In this document: positions 1 to 7,435 of the stretch, in pieces
Numbering within the stretch: the first letter of the stretch is position 1
Layout of the letters: each line of letters starts with the position of its first letter
NCBI GenBank assembly: GCA_038063855.1
Contig: JBBTUF010000018.1
Coordinates: 1-30,705, forward strand
Reading direction: 5' to 3'
DNA: 30,705 nt
From: JBBTUF01 sp038063855
Lineage (GTDB): Bacteria > Patescibacteriota > Minisyncoccia > Ryanbacterales > GWA2-47-10b
Program-made: the position numbers and the translations under genes
The notes under the pieces: generated by a model
What the model saw: the letters and a program-made list of their open reading frames with translations, nothing else
Database searches by the model: none
What the model was told of the DNA's origin: nothing

Positions 1-156
1 AAATTCAATTGATTTATATGGATTTAAAAAGTTTTCCACACCTTTTCATAGCCCCTAAAAAATATTGCAAATCTTGTAGAGTGAATAAGATGGTTTGGTT
101 TTATATTATTGTTCGCGGTTTTTAAGAGTTCGTAGAATTTATCTTTGAGTTTTAAG
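1..156. other. Intergenic, no supported feature
   Basis: AT-rich sequence downstream of hicA. A 35-codon frame (19-126, plus strand, with a KYCKSC segment) is open but too short and unsupported to call. Confidence 0.5.
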
Positions 157-381
157 CTAAAGTAAGTTTTTTAACTCATCTTTTGTGATACCCGCCTCGC
201 GCAAAATACTTGCCACTGTCCCTTTTGGTAAATCGTTTGCATGGAATGGTACTACAGCGCGCCGTTGGTTTGCTTTATGATAAAAGATGAAATGGCTTCC
301 CGTCTTATGATCAAGCTGGAAACCACATTGCTCAAGAATTTTTATTAATTTTCGGGCTGTAAGTGCGGGGAGCTTAGGCAT
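157..381 (-). CDS. hicA: HicA-family toxin (mRNA interferase)
   Basis: This 74-residue protein fits the HicA/YcfA fold, a small double-stranded-RNA-binding-like RNase that cleaves mRNA. Visible marks are the N-terminal segment LTARKLIKILEQCGF, the catalytic-site motif G28-S29-H30 followed by a beta strand (FIFYH), and the PFHANDLPKGTVASILREAGI segment typical of the family's second half. Length matches the usual 60-80 residues. The start overlaps the end of the upstream hicB-like gene by 8 nt, so the two are translated as a pair. The order is antitoxin first, the reverse of the classical hicA-hicB arrangement but common in related cassettes. Toxicity is inferred from the family; the catalytic His is present. 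Confidence 0.9.
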   Translation of the reverse strand: MPKLPALTARKLIKILEQCGFQLDHKTGSHFIFYHKANQRRAVVPFHANDLPKGTVASILREAGITKDELKNLL

Positions 382-634
382 ACACCGCTTTCTTGAGACT
401 CTTGCGTTTTTCCATCACATCAATAGTGGTAACAAAATTTTCCATATCTGACGGGATGCTCTCGCCATGCTTTTTAAGACTTAGGACATAACCACCAATT
501 GCATCTTGGGCCATTGCTTTTGCTTCCCGAAGATTTCTGCCATAAGTAACACAGCCAGGAAGGCTCGGAACGACAACTGTAAATCCTCCTTCTGGCTCGG
601 CTCTTAATATAATATTAAAACGAATATGTTTCAT
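374..634 (-). CDS. hicB: HicB-like antitoxin (UPF0150 type)
   Basis: This 86-residue protein carries the HicB antitoxin core: a beta strand ending in EPEGGFTVVVPSLPGC, then TYGRNLREAKAMAQDAIGGYVLSLKKHGESIP, the classic partial RNase H-like fold that caps HicA. It stops shortly after that core and shows no C-terminal helix-turn-helix or ribbon-helix-helix extension, so it probably neutralises HicA without itself being a strong DNA-binding repressor. It is the first gene of a two-gene unit with hicA. A near-consensus promoter lies 8 nt upstream of its ATG, and I see no Shine-Dalgarno sequence. Confidence 0.9.
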   Translation of the reverse strand: MKHIRFNIILRAEPEGGFTVVVPSLPGCVTYGRNLREAKAMAQDAIGGYVLSLKKHGESIPSDMENFVTTIDVMEKRKSLKKAVYA

Positions 635-642
635 TGCTGTCC

Positions 643-671
643 ATTATAGTTTATAAATGAGCGAGAGTCAA
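643..671 (-). promoter_or_regulatory. Promoter of hicB-hicA
   Basis: On the minus strand TTGACT (671-666) is followed by a 17-bp spacer and TATAAT (648-643). Eight bases separate the -10 box from the hicB ATG at 634, so the transcript would have a leader of only about two bases. The -35 lies just past the helicase stop codon at 678. Confidence 0.75.
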
Positions 672-677
672 AAAAAC

Positions 678-1874
678 TTACTCAATAAACGTTAATGCCT
701 TTCCTTTTTTGTCGGCACGGCCCGTGCGGCCAATGCGGTGAACATAATCATCGTATGTTGCGGGTTTATCAAAATTGATCACATGGCTAACGTTTGAAAT
801 ATCGAGCCCCCGCGCGGCAACATCAGTAGCGACCAAAATTTGAACACGCCCGTCTTTGAAAAGCCCAAGAGCGCGCTGTCGCTGTGGATGGCTTTTATTG
901 CCATGGATTGATTCAACACGAAAACCGCGATGCTCGAGCATACGAGCAAGTTTTTCAACACCATGCTTGGTACGGCCAAAAATCAAAACTTTATCAAAAC
1001 CTGGCTGTTTGAGTAAATTATTCAAAGCGTCGAGTTTTGTCTCACCTGGTTTCACTTTTACAATATCTTGCTCAACATTTTTTGCAGTATCTTGTGTTTT
1101 TACAGAAATTCGAACAGGATCACGCAAAAAATCTTTAATCATATTTTCAATATCGCGCGAAAGTGTTGCCGAGAAAAATAATGTATGACGCTCAGCTGGC
1201 ATATGGCCCAACATAAAGCGCATATCATTTATAAAACCCATATCGAGCATGCGATCAGCCTCATCGAGCACAACGGTTTGAAATTGCGCGAGATCAATCA
1301 TCTTACGCTCCATAAGATCTTTGAGACGCCCCGGTGTACCAATAAGAAAATTATTTTTGCGGCGTAGCTCAGAAATTTGCTTACCGATGCTTGCGCCTCC
1401 AACGCAACATACGGAAAACATACGTAAACCATGCGTAAACCCTTTGAATTCTTGATCAATTTGAATTGCAAGCTCACGGGTTGGCACCATGATCAAAATA
1501 TTCTCTCGATTGTCTGTAAGCACTTTGTTGATAAGTGGTATTAAAAAGGCTGCGGTCTTGCCTGTGCCGGTATTTGCAATTCCAACCACATCTTCCTTGC
1601 GCAAAATATGCGGGATCGTACGATCTTGAATTGGTGTGGGCGCCGAATATCCTTTTGTTGTTATATTGTGTTTAAGCCGCGCGTCAATTTTAAAATCGGT
1701 AAACTTGTGCTCGGGTACAAAAAGCTCAACCTGTTCGGTGATAACGGCTTTACTTATAAATCGTGAATTGTCGATATGCTCGCCACCGCCTTTTTGACGT
1801 CGGCCACGGAATGCTTGAACGCTTTTCGATGCAGGCCCCCTGCTAAATATCGGTTTGCTGTATTTACGGTACAT
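678..1874 (-). CDS. DEAD-box ATP-dependent RNA helicase (RhlE/DeaD type)
   Basis: The 398-residue protein has every hallmark of a DEAD-box helicase that unwinds short RNA duplexes in ribosome assembly or mRNA turnover. A basic N-terminal extension rich in R, K and G (residues 1-32) precedes a Q-motif region (FTDFKIDARLKHNI, then APTPIQD), Walker A ANTGTGKTAA, motif Ia PTRELA, the DEAD box VLDEADRMLDMGF, motif III SAT, motif V VATDVAARGLDI and motif VI HRIGRTGRA. It ends about 15 residues after motif VI, so it lacks the long C-terminal RNA-binding tail of DeaD/CsdA. A consensus promoter sits directly upstream and implies a leader of about 7 nt. Confidence 0.95.
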   Translation of the reverse strand: MYRKYSKPIFSRGPASKSVQAFRGRRQKGGGEHIDNSRFISKAVITEQVELFVPEHKFTDFKIDARLKHNITTKGYSAPTPIQDRTIPHILRKEDVVGIANTGTGKTAAFLIPLINKVLTDNRENILIMVPTRELAIQIDQEFKGFTHGLRMFSVCCVGGASIGKQISELRRKNNFLIGTPGRLKDLMERKMIDLAQFQTVVLDEADRMLDMGFINDMRFMLGHMPAERHTLFFSATLSRDIENMIKDFLRDPVRISVKTQDTAKNVEQDIVKVKPGETKLDALNNLLKQPGFDKVLIFGRTKHGVEKLARMLEHRGFRVESIHGNKSHPQRQRALGLFKDGRVQILVATDVAARGLDISNVSHVINFDKPATYDDYVHRIGRTGRADKKGKALTFIE

Positions 1875-1888
1875 AATGTATCGATATA

Positions 1889-1917
1889 ACTATATATGAA
1901 ATAGTCTGTTTTGTCAA
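1889..1917 (-). promoter_or_regulatory. Consensus promoter of the DEAD-box helicase
   Basis: Minus strand: perfect TTGACA (1917-1912), a 17-bp spacer, then TATAGT (1894-1889). The ATG at 1874 is 14 nt past the -10 box, giving a predicted leader of about 7-8 nt with no Shine-Dalgarno sequence. Confidence 0.8.
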
Positions 1918-1977
1918 ATCGGCTGTTTCGAAGCTCCTTGCCCAATAGATTTGCGCGGTTTTATTGCTAAAAAAAAG

Positions 1978-2007
1978 TTGACCAAGACACATTCAGTCTG
2001 TCATGAT
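1978..2007 (+). promoter_or_regulatory. Probable hypF promoter
   Basis: TTGACC (1978-1983), an 18-bp spacer and CATGAT (2002-2007). The predicted start of transcription falls near 2014, downstream of the ATG at 2003 but upstream of the ATG at 2021. This favours the second ATG as the real start of hypF. Confidence 0.5.
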
Positions 2008-2020
2008 ACAAGTTATCAAC

Positions 2021-4189
2021 ATGTACAAATTCGTGATACACGGCGTGGTGCAAGGGGTTGGTTTTCGGCCATACATATACAACGCGTGTAAAAAAATTGG
2101 TCTTGTGGGATATGTTCAAAATATCGGCACCGGTGTTGAAATTGTCATAAATGATACAAACGCGCTTTTAGAAATTCTAAAAAATATACCGCCACTTGCG
2201 CGTATTGATCGCTATACTATTGAAGAAGTGAGCGGCTCGTATACAAATTTTGAAATTAAAGAAAGTACAGGTAGCGGATTTTCCGAAATACCGGCAGATC
2301 TTTATTTGTGCAAAGACTGTCTGCGTGAATTAAAAGACCCAAATGACCGGAGATTCAATTATTTTTTTACAACCTGCACCAATTGCGGGCCACGCTTTAC
2401 CATTACAAAACAAACGCCATACGACCGCACGAACACAACAATGAACGAATTTCCAATGTGCTCGGCATGCAAAGAAGAGTACGAATCGCCCACAAGCCGA
2501 CGATACCACGCCCAAACCATCGCGTGCCACAATTGCGGGCCGCGACTCACACTCACAACCAATGGAGAAAATATCAATGCCGACGATGCCACACTTGTTC
2601 GTAAAACCGCGAGCTTATTACAAAACGGCGAAATCGTTGCAATAAAAGGAGTTGGAGGCTTCCATTTAATGTGTGCCGCGCAACCTTCGGCCGTACAAAA
2701 ACTTCGTGGGATTACGAAAAGAGAGCACAAACCATACGCCATTATGTGCCGCGATATTGAAATGGCAGAACAAATTGCACATATAAACGATATCGAAAGA
2801 AAAGAACTACTTTCTGCTCGCCGACCAATAGTGCTCCTCAAGAAAAAAGAAACCTCTCTACAAAACGTAAGCGAACTCGACACTATAGGAGTAATACTCC
2901 CGTATACCGCTCTTCATTATCTTTTGTTTAATGAATACCATGAGCCATTAGTCATGACGTCGTCAAACATTCCCGATGAGCCGATTACAACGCGCCATGA
3001 GAAACAATTTGTGCCTCATGTGCTCGATCACTCACGAAAAATAGAAAACCCTGCCGACGAATCTGTAATAAAAGTTATACAAGAAAATGTTTTTTTTATA
3101 CGAAGAAGCCGGGGTGCGTGCCCACAGTCAATGCTTATGCACACGGAAAGCTCTAAACAAATACTCGCGCTCGGTGCCGAACTTAACAATACATTCTGCA
3201 TCTTGAAAGATAAAAAAACGGTTCTTTCGCAATATATGGGGACTACATCAAATCTTGGCGCGTTTGAAAACTATAAAAAATCTATTGACAAATTCCTGCG
3301 TTTTACAAATACAAAGCCTGACATTATACTTTGCGACCTGCACCCGCAATACAACACATCGCTCTACGGACGCGAGCTTGCGAAAAAGTTAAACATCCCG
3401 ATCGTATCCGTACAACATCACAAAGCGCATGCATATTCGATTGCCGCGGAACACAATATAAAAGATTTTATCGCAATTGTTTGCGACGGCCTCGGTTTTG
3501 GTGAAGACAATACAATTTGGGGAGGAGAAATTTTTGATGGCAATAAGCGGATTGGACATTTAGAGCCACAATTACAACTTGGTGGCGATTCGGCCACACA
3601 ATATCCTACAAAAATGCTTTTCTCGATATTAAGAAACTTCTTGGATATGAAAGATGCGCGCGGATTTCTCGCAAATCACTTTAATGACGCGGAACTTACA
3701 ATTCTTGACCGCCAGCGAAGCGAGAAATTTAATGCCCCACTTACTACAAGTTGCGGGCGCGTTCTCGATGCGGTATCGGTTCTGCTTGGCCTTTGTGATA
3801 TGCGAACCTATGATGGGCGGCCTGCGATGGTGCTTGAGGCGCACTCAACAACACCGTACGAGCTTGAACCGATTATCAAAAATAATATTCTTATGACGAC
3901 TCCCCTTTTCGAATATATTATCAAAAACATTCACAGCGACAAGACGCACCTTGCCGCAACCGCACAACTCTATATTGCGCGCGGTCTTTATACGATCGCA
4001 CAAAATTATAAAAAACCAATCATATTTGGCGGTGGGTGCGCGTACAACAAAATCATGAGCTCATTTATGCTTGAGCACGGCGTACTCATGAACAAAAATA
4101 TACCATGCGGCGACGGCGGCATCAGCTTCGGCCAAATTGCGTATTATCTAGCAAATGCGGGGGACGATGTTGCCGTGAGGCATGTTTAG
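2021..4189 (+). CDS. hypF: Carbamoyltransferase HypF ([NiFe]-hydrogenase maturation)
   Basis: HypF turns carbamoyl phosphate into the carbamoyl group that HypE converts to the cyanide ligands of the Ni-Fe site. Domains in order: an N-terminal acylphosphatase-like domain (HGVVQGVGFRPYIYNACKK), two CxxC-x18-CxxC zinc fingers (CKDC...CTNC and CSAC...CHNC), a YrdC-like domain (GEIVAIKGVGGFHLMC, REHKPYAIMCRD) and a Kae1-like carbamoyltransferase domain with the metal-binding QHHKAHA motif. About 722 residues is normal for the family. I start at 2021 because family members begin at this point and the promoter position supports it; an in-frame ATG at 2003 would add six residues. The 3' end overlaps the convergent hypE by 42 nt. 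Confidence 0.95.
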   Translation: MYKFVIHGVVQGVGFRPYIYNACKKIGLVGYVQNIGTGVEIVINDTNALLEILKNIPPLARIDRYTIEEVSGSYTNFEIKESTGSGFSEIPADLYLCKDCLRELKDPNDRRFNYFFTTCTNCGPRFTITKQTPYDRTNTTMNEFPMCSACKEEYESPTSRRYHAQTIACHNCGPRLTLTTNGENINADDATLVRKTASLLQNGEIVAIKGVGGFHLMCAAQPSAVQKLRGITKREHKPYAIMCRDIEMAEQIAHINDIERKELLSARRPIVLLKKKETSLQNVSELDTIGVILPYTALHYLLFNEYHEPLVMTSSNIPDEPITTRHEKQFVPHVLDHSRKIENPADESVIKVIQENVFFIRRSRGACPQSMLMHTESSKQILALGAELNNTFCILKDKKTVLSQYMGTTSNLGAFENYKKSIDKFLRFTNTKPDIILCDLHPQYNTSLYGRELAKKLNIPIVSVQHHKAHAYSIAAEHNIKDFIAIVCDGLGFGEDNTIWGGEIFDGNKRIGHLEPQLQLGGDSATQYPTKMLFSILRNFLDMKDARGFLANHFNDAELTILDRQRSEKFNAPLTTSCGRVLDAVSVLLGLCDMRTYDGRPAMVLEAHSTTPYELEPIIKNNILMTTPLFEYIIKNIHSDKTHLAATAQLYIARGLYTIAQNYKKPIIFGGGCAYNKIMSSFMLEHGVLMNKNIPCGDGGISFGQIAYYLANAGDDVAVRHV

Positions 4190-5173
4190 TACTTTCTTGC
4201 CGAATCGTGTCTGCACAATAACATTTTTGCCATCAAGCACCTCACCTACAACACATGCGTGCTTGTTGAATTGTTTTAATTTTTGAACAACTTCGTCGCT
4301 ATTTTTATGCGACGCAATACACACAAACCTCCCTTCGCAGGCTAAATTATATAGCTCAATCCCAAGCACTTCTGTAAGTGCTCTCACCTCATGCTCAATG
4401 GGTATTTTTTCTTCATTAATTAAAAACTGTTTTCCATTTTTTTCCGCTATTTCATTTAGAATTGCGGCAAGCCCTCCGCGCGTAACATCTTTTGCTTGAC
4501 GGATAAGGCCGCGCACAGAATTTATTTCGTCCCACAAGGGTTTACTATCGGTTTCAATCAAAGTTTCGAGTTCAAATCTGCGTGCAAGAAGTGCGGTACC
4601 ATGCTCGCCTATCCCACCCGAGACAATTATCTGATCGCCTACTTCAAGTGGTTCGTCTAAAATAATCTCCGCGGAGCCCACGCCACTTGTATTTATAATA
4701 ATCTTATCAACCGAGCCATGCTCAACTACTTTTGTATCACCAGTCACTATTGGAACTCCATGTTTTTTTGACAGCTCTCCGATAGTTTCAACGATCGAAA
4801 AAAAATCTTTCTTTGAAAATCCCTCCTCAAGCACAAAGCTTAATGACAGCCCCAATGGCCGCGCTCCCATAACAGCAAGATCATTGACCGTACCGCAAAA
4901 TGCGATTTTGCCTATATTTCCTCCCGGGAAAAATATTGGCGTCACCACATACGAATCAGATGTAAAAACAAGTTTCTTGCCTGCAAAATCGATTGATGCT
5001 GCATCATCTTGTGTATTTTTCCAATCAGACTCCGCACCGAGCTTGCTACGAATTTGCGAAATGAGCTCTTGCATTTCACGGCCTCCACTTCCCTCGCTCA
5101 AGCGAATTGAGCCGACATCCGCCTCTATGGGCGTTGGGCAATTACCGGTAAGACATTCTTTTTTATCATCCAT
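4148..5173 (-). CDS. hypE: Carbamoyl dehydratase HypE
   Basis: HypE dehydrates the S-carbamoyl group on its own C-terminal cysteine to a thiocyanate, which supplies cyanide to HypC-HypD. The protein ends in the invariant PRIC, confirming that the reading frame really extends to 4148. Other marks are IRLSEGSGGREMQELI, the ATP-binding VTGDTKVVEHG, VSGGIGEHGTALLA and VTRGGLAAILNEIAE. I place the start at 5173 (MDDKKE), four bases after the hypD stop, which gives 341 residues, the family norm. The frame is open further upstream but that part would lie inside hypD. It is the last gene of hypC-hypD-hypE. Confidence 0.95.
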   Translation of the reverse strand: MDDKKECLTGNCPTPIEADVGSIRLSEGSGGREMQELISQIRSKLGAESDWKNTQDDAASIDFAGKKLVFTSDSYVVTPIFFPGGNIGKIAFCGTVNDLAVMGARPLGLSLSFVLEEGFSKKDFFSIVETIGELSKKHGVPIVTGDTKVVEHGSVDKIIINTSGVGSAEIILDEPLEVGDQIIVSGGIGEHGTALLARRFELETLIETDSKPLWDEINSVRGLIRQAKDVTRGGLAAILNEIAEKNGKQFLINEEKIPIEHEVRALTEVLGIELYNLACEGRFVCIASHKNSDEVVQKLKQFNKHACVVGEVLDGKNVIVQTRFGKKVLNMPHGNIVPRIC

Positions 5174-5177
5174 ACTA

Positions 5178-6191
5178 CTATTCAGCAAGGCTTTTCCCAT
5201 ATTTATAAGCAATTGCACACGCGCCCTCCGATTCACTAACCATACATGCGCCTTGAGGATTTTCCGGCGTACATACAGTACCAAAAAATGGACACTCTCG
5301 TGGCTCTACCATGCCACGCACAATTTCTCCACATCGGCACCCTGGATATTCACGGCTTACAATATTTTTAAAAAGATCTTTGTATATAATCCTCGCGTCA
5401 AGCAATTCATTGCGCGGAGCAAGACCAGAGCCCGGAATAACACCCATGCCGCGCCATTCGGCATCTACTGGTTTCATTGTCTCCTCAATAAGTTTTTTGG
5501 CAAGCAAATTTCCTTTACCAAATACTACTTCCGGGTAATCGTTTACAACTTTGACTTCTTTATTTTTAATAAGCTCGAGCAAAATACAGGTTGCTCGCAC
5601 CAGCGCCTCTGGCTTAAACCCTGATATGACCTGCGGCACTGGGATGTTAAGCTCGCCCCAAATATCGCTCCCAATAATTGTCGAGACATGCCCGGGATCA
5701 ATAAATCCTTGTATGTTCATCTCACCCACCAATATTTTCATTGCCGGTGGAATTAATTTGTGTGCGCAAAATACGGGGATATTATTTTTAAGCATTGTTG
5801 CTGTCATTGGAGTTGTCGTTTCAAAACCGACAGCGAAAAAGACTCTGTCTTTTTCGCCAACAATTTGATCTGCAGAATAAATTACTTTTACATCTGCACC
5901 GCGGGCTCGCGCATCAAGAAGACTTGTTTTTGTGCCGGGCACATGAATCATGTCACCGTATGTTGCGAGTTTCACCCCACCAAGTGCTAACTCAATTGCA
6001 CAATCAATATCATATTGTGAAGTGACACACACGGGACAACCGGGCCCAGAAATGAGTTTTATGTTCGCGGGCAATATGTCACGAATACCATAACGCATAA
6101 TCGTATTGGTGTGGCCTCCGCACACCTCCATAATTTTCACCTCACCCATATCGCGCGCGAGTGTATTAATTTTTTCTATGTATTCGTTCAT
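5178..6191 (-). CDS. hypD: Hydrogenase maturation scaffold HypD
   Basis: HypD is the [4Fe-4S] scaffold that, with HypC, assembles the Fe(CN)2CO unit. The 337-residue protein shows EVCGGHTNTIMRYGI near residue 24, the redox-active GPGCPVCVT, TYGDMIHVPG, and VGFETTTPMTA. The C-terminal cysteine-rich cluster site begins GCRCGEIVRGMVEPRECPF and continues with two further cysteines. All cysteines expected for cluster binding are present. The start codon overlaps the hypC stop by four bases (ATGA), so the genes are translationally coupled. Confidence 0.97.
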   Translation of the reverse strand: MNEYIEKINTLARDMGEVKIMEVCGGHTNTIMRYGIRDILPANIKLISGPGCPVCVTSQYDIDCAIELALGGVKLATYGDMIHVPGTKTSLLDARARGADVKVIYSADQIVGEKDRVFFAVGFETTTPMTATMLKNNIPVFCAHKLIPPAMKILVGEMNIQGFIDPGHVSTIIGSDIWGELNIPVPQVISGFKPEALVRATCILLELIKNKEVKVVNDYPEVVFGKGNLLAKKLIEETMKPVDAEWRGMGVIPGSGLAPRNELLDARIIYKDLFKNIVSREYPGCRCGEIVRGMVEPRECPFFGTVCTPENPQGACMVSESEGACAIAYKYGKSLAE

Positions 6192-6418
6192 GATTTTGCG
6201 AGCTCCTCTTTATCAAAATCGTCAAGCAAGCGATACGTCTCACGCGCGACAATCTCTTCAACTTTTTGAATTGCAAATCCTACATGCACAATAACATATT
6301 CGCCAACCACGGGATTTTCTATAAAAGACGTATCAACGCGCCGTCTTATACCACCAAAATCAACGACAGCCTTTTTGCCGTCGACTTCAATTATTTTTCC
6401 CGGAACTGCAAGACACAT
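6188..6418 (-). CDS. hypC: Hydrogenase maturation chaperone HypC
   Basis: This 76-residue protein begins with the family's diagnostic MCLAVPGKI, in which Cys2 carries the iron intermediate handed from HypD to the large subunit precursor. It also has the beta-barrel segment VDFGGIRRRVDTSFIENPVVGEYVIVHVGFAI. It is the first gene of hypC-hypD-hypE and has its own promoter (6427-6455), from which the predicted transcript starts within two bases of the ATG. The stop is TGA. The divergent endopeptidase gene begins only about 31 nt away. Confidence 0.97.
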   Translation of the reverse strand: MCLAVPGKIIEVDGKKAVVDFGGIRRRVDTSFIENPVVGEYVIVHVGFAIQKVEEIVARETYRLLDDFDKEELAKS

Positions 6419-6426
6419 GTTGGTAT

Positions 6427-6455
6427 ATTATACGGACACATGTTTTAATATGCAA
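6427..6455 (-). promoter_or_regulatory. hypC promoter, near-leaderless
   Basis: Minus strand: TTGCAT (6455-6450), a 17-bp spacer, then perfect TATAAT (6432-6427). Eight bases lie between the -10 box and the hypC ATG. The -35 hexamer coincides with the first ATG of the divergent endopeptidase gene, so binding here and initiation of the neighbour compete for the same bases. Confidence 0.65.
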
Positions 6456-6827
6456 ATGAACGTTTTTGTATTCGGCAATCCTGATATCGAAGAAGACTCT
6501 TTGCCACTTCGAATACTGCCACACCTTCAAAAAGAATTTTCAAATATTGTGTTTGAAACGCTTGATCCTAATGAGGACTGGAATATTCCCGAAAACCTTG
6601 TGATTATTGATACTGTGGTGGGTATTAAAGATGTCACAGCACTTGACTCGCTTGATGCATTCGAATCTGCCCCGCGTGTTTCACTTCACGATTTTGACGC
6701 ATACACAAACCTCCGACTGCTTCAAAAACTTGGCAAACTCAAAAAAATCAAAATAATCGGTGTTCCACCCGACATGGAAGAAGATATTGCTTTTGAAAAA
6801 GTAAAAAAAATACTCGACGCTCACTAA
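6450..6827 (+). CDS. [NiFe]-hydrogenase maturation endopeptidase (HycI/HybD, M52 family)
   Basis: Hydrogenase maturation proteases sense bound nickel and clip the C-terminal tail of the large subunit. The 125-residue protein shows the family's start VFVFGNPDIEEDSLPLRILPHL, the central Asp in LVIIDTVVG and a His in RVSLHDFD, matching the Asp and His nickel ligands of HybD. The position of the first acidic ligand is Asp or Glu within IEEDS. It is shorter than HybD (about 160) but near HycI-type length. The frame is open further upstream, but residues before the ATG at 6450 do not look like the family; the ATG at 6456 is an alternative. It lies divergent from hypC and close to the large subunit, its likely substrate. 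Confidence 0.85.
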   Translation: MQMNVFVFGNPDIEEDSLPLRILPHLQKEFSNIVFETLDPNEDWNIPENLVIIDTVVGIKDVTALDSLDAFESAPRVSLHDFDAYTNLRLLQKLGKLKKIKIIGVPPDMEEDIAFEKVKKILDAH

Positions 6828-6866
6828 TCAATCGGATCAGTTATAAATTAGCGCGCTTTTATTTAC

Positions 6867-6880
6867 TACAGTATACTGTA
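6867..6880. promoter_or_regulatory. 14-bp perfect palindrome, likely TrpR-like operator (downstream copy)
   Basis: TACAGTATACTGTA is a perfect palindrome lying between the stops of the convergent endopeptidase and TrpR-like genes. The same 14 bases form the core of the longer palindrome upstream of the TrpR-like gene (7351-7374). There is no T-run after it, so it is not an intrinsic terminator. Confidence 0.55.
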
Positions 6881-6909
6881 ATATAAGATCCTAAAAATAG
6901 AGATGCTAT

Positions 6910-7320
6910 TTACTTGCTGTTTTTATACAAACCTGCCCATCTTCCCTTTCCATACTTCGGCATACCCAATCGCACAGCTTTTTCAATCGCATCCCAAAAT
7001 GCTTTTTTTGCTTTGGCGCTTTCAACATGTCGAGAAATTGTTTCAAGCTCGCCCTGCTTTAATTTTTTCCAGTATTTCGTTACTGTTACCGGGCTGACTT
7101 TGAGTGTTTTTTCGATCAATTCAAACGAATACCCTTTCTTGAGCATTAACACTATGGCAAGACGTTTCGCCAGCATAACTCGCTCTGTTTGCGAGAGAAG
7201 TTCTCCAAAAAGCGCTTTTGTTTTACCTTTTTGGCTATGCGCGGATATAATCTCGATCATCTCTAACGACATCCGAACAAACACCTTATTCTTTAATTTC
7301 CTCTCCGACACGTGAGGCAT
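6910..7320 (-). CDS. TrpR/YerC-like DNA-binding regulator
   Basis: The 136-residue protein belongs to the Trp-repressor superfamily (YerC/YecD-like). Residues 40-95 contain LLSQTERVMLAKRLAIVLML followed by the helix-turn-helix YSFELIEKTLKVSPVTVTKYWKKL. The basic C-terminal part (KAKKAFWDAIEKAVRLGMPKYGKGRWAGLYK) is longer than in E. coli TrpR. The ligand cannot be read from the sequence. The -10 box TATAGT (7334-7329) lies 8 nt before the ATG, and a 24-bp perfect palindrome is centred about 41 bp before the predicted transcript start, suggesting autoregulation. It sits between the hydrogenase maturation and structural genes, so a role in hydrogenase control is possible but unproven. Confidence 0.85.
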   Translation of the reverse strand: MPHVSERKLKNKVFVRMSLEMIEIISAHSQKGKTKALFGELLSQTERVMLAKRLAIVLMLKKGYSFELIEKTLKVSPVTVTKYWKKLKQGELETISRHVESAKAKKAFWDAIEKAVRLGMPKYGKGRWAGLYKNSK

Positions 7321-7328
7321 GATGTATC

Positions 7329-7374
7329 ACTATAATTACTTGTATTGTTCACTACTACAGTATACTGTAGTAGT
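7329..7374 (-). promoter_or_regulatory. TrpR-like gene promoter with 24-bp perfect palindromic operator
   Basis: A 24-bp perfect palindrome (7351-7374) has the core TACAGTATACTGTA extended by ACTAC on one side and GTAGT on the other. On the minus strand the -10 is TATAGT (7334-7329); I see no good -35, and the palindrome occupies that position. A repressor here would block the polymerase; with so weak a -35, activation is equally possible. Confidence 0.6.
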
Positions 7375-7408
7375 TTTTAAACATCAACACAAAATACTTA
7401 TTACGAGG

Positions 7409-7424
7409 CCGTCTTAAAAGACGG
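7409..7424. other. Short perfect hairpin
   Basis: CCGTCTTAAAAGACGG forms a 7-bp stem with a two-base loop. It lies 12 nt beyond the stop of the small membrane gene. No T-run follows on either strand, so it is not a canonical terminator, although it may end or stabilise the hydrogenase transcript. The rest of 7378-7435 holds nothing I can identify. Confidence 0.4.
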
Positions 7425-7435
7425 TTGTACGTGCG

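Noticed and set aside
19..126. 35-codon plus-strand frame with a KYCKSC segment
   Set aside because: Too short, with no promoter, partner or recognisable family.
2359..2883. 174-codon minus-strand frame inside hypF
   Set aside because: Lies over the zinc-finger and YrdC coding region of hypF, which is clearly the real frame.
5174..5284. 37-codon N-terminal extension of hypE
   Set aside because: It lies entirely within the end of hypD and does not resemble HypE; the ATG at 5173 follows the hypD stop by 4 nt.
4884..5624. Long open frame (246 codons) on the plus strand opposite hypE and hypD
   Set aside because: Antisense to two strongly conserved genes, with no recognisable domain; it is a by-product of their codon use.
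6903..7315. Plus-strand frames opposite the TrpR-like gene
   Set aside because: Phe/Leu-rich antisense translations without any family signature; the minus-strand helix-turn-helix protein explains the region.
7409..7424. Hairpin as a terminator of the hydrogenase operon
   Set aside because: The stem is good but no T-run follows on either strand, so I list it only as a hairpin.
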